40,159 nucleotides of DNA from an uncultured Ruminococcus sp. (GTDB taxonomy: Bacteria > Bacillota > Clostridia > Oscillospirales > Ruminococcaceae), in the NCBI GenBank assembly GCA_947176345.1, contig CAMWQI010000006.1, forward strand, positions 1 through 40,159. The letters run 5' to 3'. Below, one piece after another: positions 34,150 to 40,159 of the stretch. The translations under genes were made by a program, and so were the position numbers. How positions within the stretch are numbered: the stretch's first letter is position 1; every line of letters begins with the position of its first letter. Below the pieces are notes generated by a model. It ran no database searches, was not told the origin of the DNA, and saw nothing but the letters and a program-made list of their open reading frames with translations.

Positions 34150-35053
34150 ACAGCAGGCATTGCTTGACAAGGTGGAAGACCTTATGAAAGAAAAAAATTT
34201 AAGTCAAAGTGCTGTAGGTCAGCTTATTGGTATATCAGGCACAACACTTTCACAGTTAAAAAACGGCAGATATAAGGCAAATCCACAGAAAATATTTGAT
34301 ACACTTGAACAATTTTTCAGTGAAAATAAAAATTCTGCATATTCAGATACAAATTATGTCAGTACCAATATTTCCGGACAGATTTATAAGGTTATTGCAA
34401 ACTGTCGGAGCAAGGGTGGTCTTGCGGTAGTCTGTGGAGATGCAGGAATAGGCAAGACAAAAACTGCACAGAAATTTGTGGCTGATAATCCGTCTGACAG
34501 TTTTCTTATAACAATAAATCCATGTCTCACTGGAATAAAAAGTCTGCTTAAAGTAATTGCAGACCGCATAGGAGCAGGTCAGGAAAAATCTGTAAATGAA
34601 ATGTGGTTTTCAATAGTGAATAAGATTTCAGATGGGACAGTTTTTATTTTTGATGAGGCACAACATCTCACACTGAAAACAATTGAGGTACTCCGGAGTT
34701 TTTCCGATTATTTCAGCGATAACGGTAAAACTTTAGGTATATGCTTTATCGGAAATCTTGAAACTATTGCAAGAATGGGAAGCAGAAAAGCGGAATTTGC
34801 ACAGATTTCAAATCGCACAAGACAAAGAAAAATTTATCGGAATACTGATATTAAAAGGGAAGATATATGCAGGATTTTTCCGGTTTTGGAAAAAGAGGGA
34901 ATGAATGCCGAAATTGATTATCTGCTCAGAATTGCACGTACTCCGCAGGCATTGAGGGGAGCTGTAAATCTTTTTTCAAATGCCTATGACAATGAAAATT
35001 ATACATATGCCGGACTTGTTGCTATGGCTGAATTTATGGATATGGAGGTGTGA
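34136..35053 (+). CDS. MuB-type transposition ATPase
   Basis: 305 residues. N-terminal HTH (LMKEKNLSQSAVGQLIGISGTTLSQLKNGRYK, about 17-48) as in MuB, then an AAA+ domain with Walker A GDAGIGKT (about 101-108), Walker B VFIFDEAQHL (about 172-181), sensor region FIGNLE and arginine-containing NRTRQRK. MuB-type proteins choose the target DNA, activate the transposase and protect the element from self-insertion. GAGGAA precedes the ATG. Overlaps the transposase gene by 14 bases, a typical coupled pair. Confidence 0.92.
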   Translation: MYTDEQQALLDKVEDLMKEKNLSQSAVGQLIGISGTTLSQLKNGRYKANPQKIFDTLEQFFSENKNSAYSDTNYVSTNISGQIYKVIANCRSKGGLAVVCGDAGIGKTKTAQKFVADNPSDSFLITINPCLTGIKSLLKVIADRIGAGQEKSVNEMWFSIVNKISDGTVFIFDEAQHLTLKTIEVLRSFSDYFSDNGKTLGICFIGNLETIARMGSRKAEFAQISNRTRQRKIYRNTDIKREDICRIFPVLEKEGMNAEIDYLLRIARTPQALRGAVNLFSNAYDNENYTYAGLVAMAEFMDMEV

Positions 35054-35056
35054 AAT

Positions 35057-35272
35057 ATGAAAATAATTCTTAATATAGAAGAACTTTACAGGCAGATGAA
35101 AAAACGTGGCATAGAAACGATACGGCAATTAAGCAAAGAGAGCGGAATAACTTGTGAGTGCTTGTATGGTTCGTTTGACAGGGGAGTGACCTCTAAAGAA
35201 ACTTACTGGAGACTTGCTAAATTTTTCGGCTGTCACGTTGAGGATTTACAGATACCAGACGAAACACGCTGA
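35057..35272 (+). CDS. Small HTH protein at the end of the transposition operon
   Basis: 71 residues with a Cro/CI-like HTH: GIETIRQLSKESGITCECLYGSFDRGVTSKETYWRLAKFFGCHVEDLQI. GGAGGTG precedes the ATG by 6 bases, and it follows the ATPase gene after 3 bases. Possible role: late control of the element or of flanking genes. The right border of the element must lie shortly behind it. Confidence 0.8.
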   Translation: MKIILNIEELYRQMKKRGIETIRQLSKESGITCECLYGSFDRGVTSKETYWRLAKFFGCHVEDLQIPDETR

Positions 35273-35298
35273 TATATACATCTGCAAAAAACAACAAA

Positions 35299-35325
35299 AT
35301 TTTACATAAAATTATATTGTAAAAT
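35299..35325. repeat. Palindrome at the right side of the Mu-like element
   Basis: Inverted arms ATTTTACA (35299-35306) and TGTAAAAT (35318-35325) with an 11-base spacer, in the AT-rich stretch behind the last element gene. It could be a transposase binding site, a weak terminator or an operator for the next gene. The stretch has no reading frame. Confidence 0.5.
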
Positions 35326-35375
35326 CCGCATATTGCATGAAATTTAAAAATGCTGTCATAAAATGAAAATTATTC

Positions 35376-35404
35376 TTGAAATAATTTTCACAATGTGCTA
35401 TAAT
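35376..35404 (+). promoter_or_regulatory. Promoter of the permease gene
   Basis: -35 TTGAAA (35376-35381), 17-bp spacer, -10 TATAAT (35399-35404). This is probably host DNA and so limits the right end of the mobile element. Confidence 0.8.
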
Positions 35405-35441
35405 TCCAAAGGTGCAAATTATACATACAGGAGGTTAATTT

Positions 35442-36794
35442 ATGACAGCATCACAGATTTTCGCCGTCGTAATATTCGTGGCAATGTTCATACTTATTGT
35501 CATGGATAAAATAGAACGGCATTATGTAACTCTCGGCAGTGGAATACTCACACTTGTTGTAGTATTCGGAATATGCATGAGGAGCGGAACAGCAATATGG
35601 GACACCATCGCTTTAAAAGGCTTTGCAACAAAGGATTTCTGGTATCAGGTCACAGAAAGTGAAAGCAAAGGCATAAACTGGGCAACGATTATTTTCATAG
35701 CCGGCATGATGGTTATGGTTGAGGGTATGGCAAAAGCCGGATTTTTCCGGTGGCTATGCATGAAAATAGCATTTCTTGTAAAATGTAAGACTATACCAGT
35801 ATTCATAACTTTCATGATTATGTCAGCAGTACTTTCAATGTTTATTGACAGCATAACAGTTATCATGTTCCTTGCGGCAGTAACTATTGAACTTTCACAG
35901 CTTCTTAAATTCAATCCCGTGCCTATGATTTTATCGGAGATTTTCTGTGCGAATTTAGGCGGTTCAGCCACCATGTGCGGAGACCCTCCGAATATCATAG
36001 TAGGTACATCATTGGGCTATTCATTCGGTGACTTCCTCACAAATACCGGACTTGTTGCCGGAATTTCCCTGATAGTTTCCATTGTTTTCTTTTACTTTGT
36101 ATTCAGAAAAGAACTTGTTTCAGAAAACAGCGCAAATATTGATATTTCCAAACTTCCTAAGCCAAGTGAAGCTATAACAAATAAGCGTGATTTCATAGCA
36201 AGTACGGTTATTTTCGGCTGTGCAGTAATATTACTTGTCACTCACTCAATAACACATCTTACAGTTGCTACAATAGGACTTTTCATAGCGATTGTTACAC
36301 TTATAGCATTTGCAAAAGATGCCCTTGAATTACTTAAAAAAGTTGACTATAAAACAGTTGTGTTTTTCATTGGACTTTTCATAGTGGTAGGCGGACTTGA
36401 AGAAACAGGCATACTTGAAATTATCGCTGATTTTATCGAAAAGATTAGTGGCGGTGACGCTAAACTTATGATAGTAATTATTCTGTGGGTATCTGCAATT
36501 GCAAGTGCATTTGTTGATAATATACCGTTTGCGGCTACAATGGTTCCCGTTATACAGAGCCTTGCGGCTACATCAGGTGTGGCACTTCCGACACTTGCAT
36601 GGACTCTCTCTATCGGTACGGATATAGGCGGTAGTGCAACACCTATCGGTGCATCTGCAAATGTAGTTGGTACTTCCGTTGCCGCAAAGAATGGCTATCC
36701 TATCGGTTGGGGAAAATATTGCAAGAAACTTGCACCGGCTACCGTGATAGTGCTTGCTATTTCAACGGCTTATATTTTCATGAGATACTTATAA
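35442..36794 (+). CDS. ArsB/NhaD/SLC13-type anion permease
   Basis: 450 residues with about eleven hydrophobic segments. Two related halves are visible, each with a conserved break: IDSITVIMFLAAVTIE then CANLGGSATMCGDPPNIIVGTSLGYSF in the first, and VDNIPFAATMVPVIQSLA then GTDIGGSATPIGASANVVGTSVAAKNGYP in the second. This is the ion-transporter superfamily pattern (arsenite, citrate/dicarboxylate, Na+/H+ NhaD). The substrate is not determined. GGAGG precedes the ATG by 9 bases. The kinase-like gene follows after 20 bases. Confidence 0.88.
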   Translation: MTASQIFAVVIFVAMFILIVMDKIERHYVTLGSGILTLVVVFGICMRSGTAIWDTIALKGFATKDFWYQVTESESKGINWATIIFIAGMMVMVEGMAKAGFFRWLCMKIAFLVKCKTIPVFITFMIMSAVLSMFIDSITVIMFLAAVTIELSQLLKFNPVPMILSEIFCANLGGSATMCGDPPNIIVGTSLGYSFGDFLTNTGLVAGISLIVSIVFFYFVFRKELVSENSANIDISKLPKPSEAITNKRDFIASTVIFGCAVILLVTHSITHLTVATIGLFIAIVTLIAFAKDALELLKKVDYKTVVFFIGLFIVVGGLEETGILEIIADFIEKISGGDAKLMIVIILWVSAIASAFVDNIPFAATMVPVIQSLAATSGVALPTLAWTLSIGTDIGGSATPIGASANVVGTSVAAKNGYPIGWGKYCKKLAPATVIVLAISTAYIFMRYL

Positions 36795-36814
36795 TATAAT
36801 CAGGGGGAATTTTT

Positions 36815-37408
36815 ATGTCACAGATTATTATTTCCGTTGGAAGAGAGTTCGGAAGTGGCGGTCGTGTTATTGCTGAGGCACTCGCCGAAAGATTTAATAT
36901 ACCGATTTATGACCGTCATCTTATTACGGAAATTGCAGAACGCACCGGACTTACTCCGGAGGAAATCGAAAAATACAACGAAAATCCTAAAAAGAAAATC
37001 ATTTCACGTCGTGTGCGTGGTTACAGCAACTCTATTGAGGACAATATAGCAGAAATGCAGTTCAATTTTCTGAAAGAAAAATCCGACAGCGGTGAGTCTT
37101 TTGTTGTGGTGGGAAGATGTTCCGAAACTAAACTCAAGTATAATCCGGCACTTGTATCGCTTTTTGTGCTTGCCGATATGGACGCAAAAATAAAACGCGT
37201 TATGGAAGTATATGAACTTTCTGAAGAAGACGCTAAGGAATTTATTCGAAAAAAAGACAAAAAACGTAAACGTTATCACAATTATCACTGTTCAGGACAC
37301 TGGGGTGATTCAAGATTGTATGACATCTGCATTAACAGTACCTGTCTGGGAATTGATAAGACTGTAGATTATCTTGAAAACTACATCAGGGCAAGGTCGG
37401 ATATTTAA
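36815..37408 (+). CDS. Cytidylate-kinase-like protein
   Basis: 197 residues of the cytidylate-kinase-like (AAA_26) family: P-loop variant IISVGREFGSGGRVIAEALAERFNIPIYDRHLI (about 4-36), VVVGRCSETKLKYNPALVSLFVLADMDAKIKRVME in the middle and KDKKRKRYHNYHCSGHWGDSRLYDICINST near the end. Not the housekeeping Cmk; the substrate is unknown. AGGGGGAA precedes the ATG. Cotranscribed with the permease, an arrangement seen with anion permeases in Clostridia as far as I recall. Confidence 0.85.
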   Translation: MSQIIISVGREFGSGGRVIAEALAERFNIPIYDRHLITEIAERTGLTPEEIEKYNENPKKKIISRRVRGYSNSIEDNIAEMQFNFLKEKSDSGESFVVVGRCSETKLKYNPALVSLFVLADMDAKIKRVMEVYELSEEDAKEFIRKKDKKRKRYHNYHCSGHWGDSRLYDICINSTCLGIDKTVDYLENYIRARSDI

Positions 37409-37416
37409 AAAAAATT

Positions 37417-37447
37417 ACGGGTATGCATTTTGTATACCCGTTTTTTT
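37417..37447 (+). terminator. Terminator of the permease operon
   Basis: Stem ACGGGTAT (37417-37424) / ATACCCGT (37434-37441) and seven T (37441-37447), 9 bases behind the stop. Confidence 0.9.
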
Positions 37448-37469
37448 AAAAAATTAACACGCCAAATCC

Positions 37470-37503
37470 AAAAAATATCCCTGAAATAATATTCAGGGAT
37501 ATT
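37470..37503 (-). terminator. Terminator of the lipoprotein-GGDEF operon
   Basis: Perfect 12-bp stem AATATCCCTGAA (37474-37485) / TTCAGGGATATT (37492-37503), loop of 6. On the minus strand it is followed by a T run (A run at 37470-37475). Confidence 0.88.
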
Positions 37504-37512
37504 TATATCTAA

Positions 37513-38712
37513 TCAGAGACTATTAACAACATATATAGTATTTCCGCCGTTACGTTTAGCATTATGCATAACGTTATCCATTTTAAGAAGTAGTGAACTT
37601 ACATTCAGGCAGTCATTAGGGAGATAGTGATAGATACTTCCTGAGGCTGTACACTGTACGGTGATACTTTCAATTGTCACAGGGCTTGTCATTGAGGCAC
37701 GGATTTTATCAGCTATACGCTGTGCCTGACTATCCGGAATATCAGGGTTGAAAACAAAGCAGAACTCATTACTTGTGATGTTGTATATTGTTGCAACATC
37801 TCCGAACTCTTCTGAAAGTCTCTCACCAATAGCGGAAAGATATTCATCACCAAATTCGTATCCATAAGTATCATTTATTATGCGGAAGTTATCAATATCA
37901 AATACACCTATATTGAACTGGTCATTTTCGAGACGGTCGGCAATATCATTTTCGAGGGCATAGCGGTTTTTCATGCCGGTAAGGATATTAGTAAGTGCTA
38001 TATCATACATTTTTTGTGTTGAGTTTTCAAGTTTACGACCGGCAGCGGCAATTTGTCTTTCCTGCATTTCAATCTGCATCATACGGCGTTTTGTAGATTT
38101 AGCAAGAGAGTATACAATTATTTCGCTTACTATAAGTACAACAAACAGGAAAATAAAGCCTATACCAAAGAAAAGGGAGTTACGGGACATAAGAGTTTCA
38201 GCATCATTTTTACCGATTTCGAGGGTAGCCATAATCATTTCTACGGCTGCTGTCTGTGTCGGGTGGATTTCCTGTAAGTATATATCTTTCATCTGCTGGG
38301 CATCAAGACTGGCGAATGTGTGTTCAAGGTTAAGGAGTTTGTTATCATAAGAATTAACAAGGAGTTTAGCGTGATTATAACGGCGTGTTTCAAGTTCCGA
38401 ATGCTGTAGCTGTTCATATTCTTCCATTTTTTTCCTGATAACGTTAAAAGAGTTATGTATATTGTTTACACTTGATACAGGGTTGCCTATGTTTGAAACT
38501 ATCAACAAAACTTCGCGGTTTACAGCGAGCATTTCCTCACTTATAGTTGACATATGCTGAAGGGAGTTCATATTTCTGTCATAAACACGTCTTCCGTTGA
38601 TAAAAACAATAGTACTGTTTGCGATATTCAGAATCATGATGACAAGAATTACAATATATGCAACATTAAAGTTTTTCTGTGTTTTTGAGCCATTGTAAGT
38701 ATTATTAGCCAT
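37513..38712 (-). CDS. Membrane sensor with degenerate GGDEF domain
   Basis: 399 residues. Two membrane segments (about 15-37 and 182-204) enclose a helical extracellular domain of about 145 residues that resembles a four-helix-bundle sensor. A coiled linker (KRRMMQIEMQERQIAAAGRKLENS) leads to a GGDEF domain (about 240-399) with DIDNFRIINDTYGYEFGDEYL. The catalytic loop reads TSNEF (about 314-318) in place of GGDEF. Both Gly and the catalytic Asp are lost, so cyclase activity is unlikely; a role as GTP sensor or partner is possible. GGAGG precedes the ATG by about 9 bases. Cotranscribed with the binding lipoprotein 15 bases upstream. Confidence 0.88.
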   Translation of the reverse strand: MANNTYNGSKTQKNFNVAYIVILVIMILNIANSTIVFINGRRVYDRNMNSLQHMSTISEEMLAVNREVLLIVSNIGNPVSSVNNIHNSFNVIRKKMEEYEQLQHSELETRRYNHAKLLVNSYDNKLLNLEHTFASLDAQQMKDIYLQEIHPTQTAAVEMIMATLEIGKNDAETLMSRNSLFFGIGFIFLFVVLIVSEIIVYSLAKSTKRRMMQIEMQERQIAAAGRKLENSTQKMYDIALTNILTGMKNRYALENDIADRLENDQFNIGVFDIDNFRIINDTYGYEFGDEYLSAIGERLSEEFGDVATIYNITSNEFCFVFNPDIPDSQAQRIADKIRASMTSPVTIESITVQCTASGSIYHYLPNDCLNVSSLLLKMDNVMHNAKRNGGNTIYVVNSL

Positions 38713-38727
38713 TTTATATTACCTCCG

Positions 38728-39741
38728 TCAGTTACCCATAGGGTTCATAATAAGCTGTATATCACTGTCACGGATATTATCTTTAGTGACAAGAATTGCT
38801 CCTGTATCAATAGCGGCGGCAATATTTTGACCGTCTATAATGTCTTTTGCGTATCTCACACCAAGGTAGCCCATATTATATGGGTTTTGAACTATAAATC
38901 CGTCCAGTACGTCTGCTTCTGCATATGTCTTTGCACTTTCAAATCCGTCTCCCTTGTTGAAAGAGTCAAAGCCTACAACCTGAACGGAGTCGCTTTTTTC
39001 CAGTTCGTCAATAGCCATACAAGCACCAATAGTACCACCCTGATTTGTTGCAAATATTGCTTTTATATCCGGATTATCATTTATGAGTTTAAGTGTAGCG
39101 TCTTTTGATTCCTGAATATCACCATTTCCGTTTTCTGTTGCCACTACATTCATAAGAGGCGTTTCGCTTTCAGTTTTGGCGTTTTCCTCATCAATCTGTG
39201 CCAGAAAACCGCTTTTGCGTTCAATAGCGGTTGCAGAAGTAGGTGTGTGTGTGATTATGCCTATATCTCCTCTGCCGTCAAGGATTTCGGCTATTTTACG
39301 TGCAGCAATAGCACCGCCGTAAGTATTATTTGTGCTTATACATGATGACCGGACTTCCTCACGCATATCAGAATCAATAGTAATAACACTTATGTTGTTG
39401 CTCTGTGCCTTTTTAAGTGTGTCCGCAAGTTCGTCGCTGTCTTCCACTGGAGCTATAACAATAACATTTGCCTTATCTGCTATAGCACTGTTGACATATT
39501 TCACTTGTTCTGAAGCATCTTCTTTTTCTGGTGCTTTATATGTTATTCTTATATTCATTTCTTCGCCGGCATCTTCCGCACCTTTTTTAGTAGCGTCCCA
39601 GTATTGGTCACTGCTTTTGCAAATTACAGCGATATAATTTTCGTTTTTATCATTTTTTCCGCATCCTCCGGCAAAGATGAAAGATGCTGTCAAAGCTCCA
39701 AGCGCAAAGATACTTAACAGCTTTTTTTTATTTCTTTTCAT
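38728..39741 (-). CDS. Sugar-type solute-binding lipoprotein
   Basis: 337 residues. A signal peptide of about 26 residues ends in the lipobox FAGGC. The mature part is a type 1 periplasmic-binding fold of the ribose/galactose (Peripla_BP_4) group: YIAVICKSSDQYWDATKKGAEDAG, VIVIAPVEDSDELADTLKKAQSNNISVITID, GDIGIITHTPTSATAIERKSGF, KAIFATNQGGTIGACMAIDEL and VQVVGFDSF. It should be held outside the membrane. No ABC permease or ATPase gene adjoins; the next gene is a membrane GGDEF-like protein, so it probably serves as its ligand receptor. AAGGAGG precedes the ATG. Confidence 0.9.
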   Translation of the reverse strand: MKRNKKKLLSIFALGALTASFIFAGGCGKNDKNENYIAVICKSSDQYWDATKKGAEDAGEEMNIRITYKAPEKEDASEQVKYVNSAIADKANVIVIAPVEDSDELADTLKKAQSNNISVITIDSDMREEVRSSCISTNNTYGGAIAARKIAEILDGRGDIGIITHTPTSATAIERKSGFLAQIDEENAKTESETPLMNVVATENGNGDIQESKDATLKLINDNPDIKAIFATNQGGTIGACMAIDELEKSDSVQVVGFDSFNKGDGFESAKTYAEADVLDGFIVQNPYNMGYLGVRYAKDIIDGQNIAAAIDTGAILVTKDNIRDSDIQLIMNPMGN

Positions 39742-39800
39742 TTTTAGTGTAAACCTCCTTAAAAATTCAGGGGACAGCCTGATATTATTTACTCATATTA

Positions 39801-39829
39801 ATTATATCACATACAATGACAGATTTCAA
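39801..39829 (-). promoter_or_regulatory. Promoter of the lipoprotein-GGDEF operon
   Basis: On the minus strand: -35 TTGAAA (39824-39829), 17-bp spacer, -10 TATAAT (39801-39806), about 60 bases before the start. Between it and the plus-strand promoter at 40001 lie about 170 AT-rich bases in which I see no gene. Confidence 0.82.
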
Positions 39830-40000
39830 GATAATTTTCAACAAAATTTAAGTCGTCAGTTAACAAGAAATCAATCCGGAAAAGCACTGAAATTTTTTAA
39901 AAAATATTGTATAATCTTACTGTTTTTTTGTGTTATGCATATACTTTGAGTTATATTTTTGTGACAAATATCAAAATTTGAGCAAAATCTTTGTTAACTC

Positions 40001-40029
40001 TTGACTTTTTTTCAGATACGTGTTATACT
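40001..40029 (+). promoter_or_regulatory. Promoter of the gene at the window end
   Basis: -35 TTGACT (40001-40006), 17-bp spacer, -10 TATACT (40024-40029). The leader to 40124 is AT-rich with no recognised structure. Confidence 0.75.
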
Positions 40030-40124
40030 TTAAAGAACGATATGATTTTAATATGATATTATTATAAGAATTAATTTAAAAATAAAACTAAAATTGCCCA
40101 TATTAAAATATAGGAGGATTGATT

Positions 40125-40159
40125 ATGCTCTGTGAGAGATGCCGAAATGAACTCAGCCC
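40125..40159 (+). CDS. Start of a Cys-rich protein, cut by the window end
   Basis: Only the first residues are present: MLCERCRNELSP. TAGGAGG lies 8 bases before the ATG. The CxxC pair at the very N-terminus suggests a zinc ribbon, as at the start of McsA-like or other zinc-ribbon proteins. Too short for identification. Confidence 0.6.
   Translation, partial: MLCERCRNELS

Larger units (their letters stand above)
30600..35330. mobile_element. Compact Mu-like transposable element (borders approximate)
   Basis: Six genes form the early region of a Mu-like element: ImmA/IrrE peptidase and XRE repressor on the minus strand, then XRE regulator, MuA-type transposase, MuB-type ATPase and a small HTH protein on the plus strand. 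The flanks are AT-rich (30600-30704 and 35273-35330) between a host terminator and the promoter of the next host gene. No capsid, tail, lysis or Mom-like gene is seen. I could not establish the exact ends: no convincing terminal repeats were found. A TG at 30637 and a CA at 35285-35286 flanked by AAAAA is one weak option. Confidence 0.75.

Noticed and set aside
30637-35286. Element ends TG (30637) and CA (35285-35286) with an AAAAA target duplication
   Set aside because: The duplication is a plain A run that occurs by chance in this DNA, the two ends show no convincing inverted repeat, and the right end would lie 14 bases behind a stop codon with no room for binding sites.
30521-37476. The CCAAATCCAAAAAA motifs at 30531 and 37462 as terminal repeats of the mobile element
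   Set aside because: They are in the same orientation, each touches a transcription terminator, and the right one lies beyond two ordinary genes that have their own promoter.
39677-39949. 90-codon plus-strand open frame across the lipoprotein start and its promoter
   Set aside because: It is antisense to the signal peptide and contains the promoter at 39801-39829. It has no ribosome binding site or known domain.

Overview
The window looks like chromosomal DNA of a low-GC Firmicute of the class Clostridia, most likely a Ruminococcus-like member of the Oscillospiraceae/Ruminococcaceae. The reasons are strong AAAGGAGG ribosome binding sites, near-consensus sigma-A promoters with 17-bp spacers, a T-box in front of valS with folC at the end of the same unit, a lysine riboswitch in front of asd-dapA-dapB, orphan solute-binding lipoproteins, and a LacI-type sensor fused to GGDEF. 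The genus assignment is inference; I had no database. No rRNA, tRNA or CRISPR array was seen.

Layout. 1-1372: a promoter and a tandem array of four small acidic DUF1292 genes, the third broken by an internal deletion. 1419-2939: gdhA on the minus strand with promoter and terminator. 2952-9593: a minus-strand operon opened by a promoter and a T-box, then valS, a YjbR-like gene, a GNAT gene, a Dabb gene, a YeiH-type exporter gene and folC, closed by a terminator. 9612-10936: two overlapping minus-strand genes, a degenerate CPBP-type membrane protein and an unknown Cys-rich protein. 11039-15096: a plus-strand pair, a PcrA/UvrD helicase and pyruvate kinase. 15131-21000: a compact eight-gene minus-strand run with tgt and queA (queuosine in tRNA), a PAS protein, an orphan type I specificity subunit (HsdS), a HAD phosphatase, a metallophosphoesterase and two unknowns. 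21035-25938: a lysine-riboswitch operon with asd, dapA and dapB, plus a GNAT, two unknown membrane proteins and a PaaI-type thioesterase.

25940-30593: a large solute-binding lipoprotein gene diverges from a cytoplasmic LacI-type sensor with an intact GGDEF domain. About 30600-35330: a compact Mu-like transposable element with ImmA/IrrE peptidase and XRE repressor on the left, facing XRE regulator, MuA-type DDE transposase, MuB-type ATPase and a small HTH protein on the right. The two sides are separated by a perfect promoter overlapped by inverted-repeat operators. No phage structural genes are present. 35376-37447: an ArsB/NhaD-type permease and a cytidylate-kinase-like protein. 37470-39829: a sugar-type solute-binding lipoprotein co-transcribed with a membrane protein whose GGDEF motif is degenerate. 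The window ends inside a new gene starting at 40125.

The most interesting parts are the minimal Mu-like element with its ImmA/IrrE-XRE switch, the binding-protein plus GGDEF units without transporters, the orphan HsdS inside the queuosine operon, and the DUF1292 array with a deletion-fused copy.
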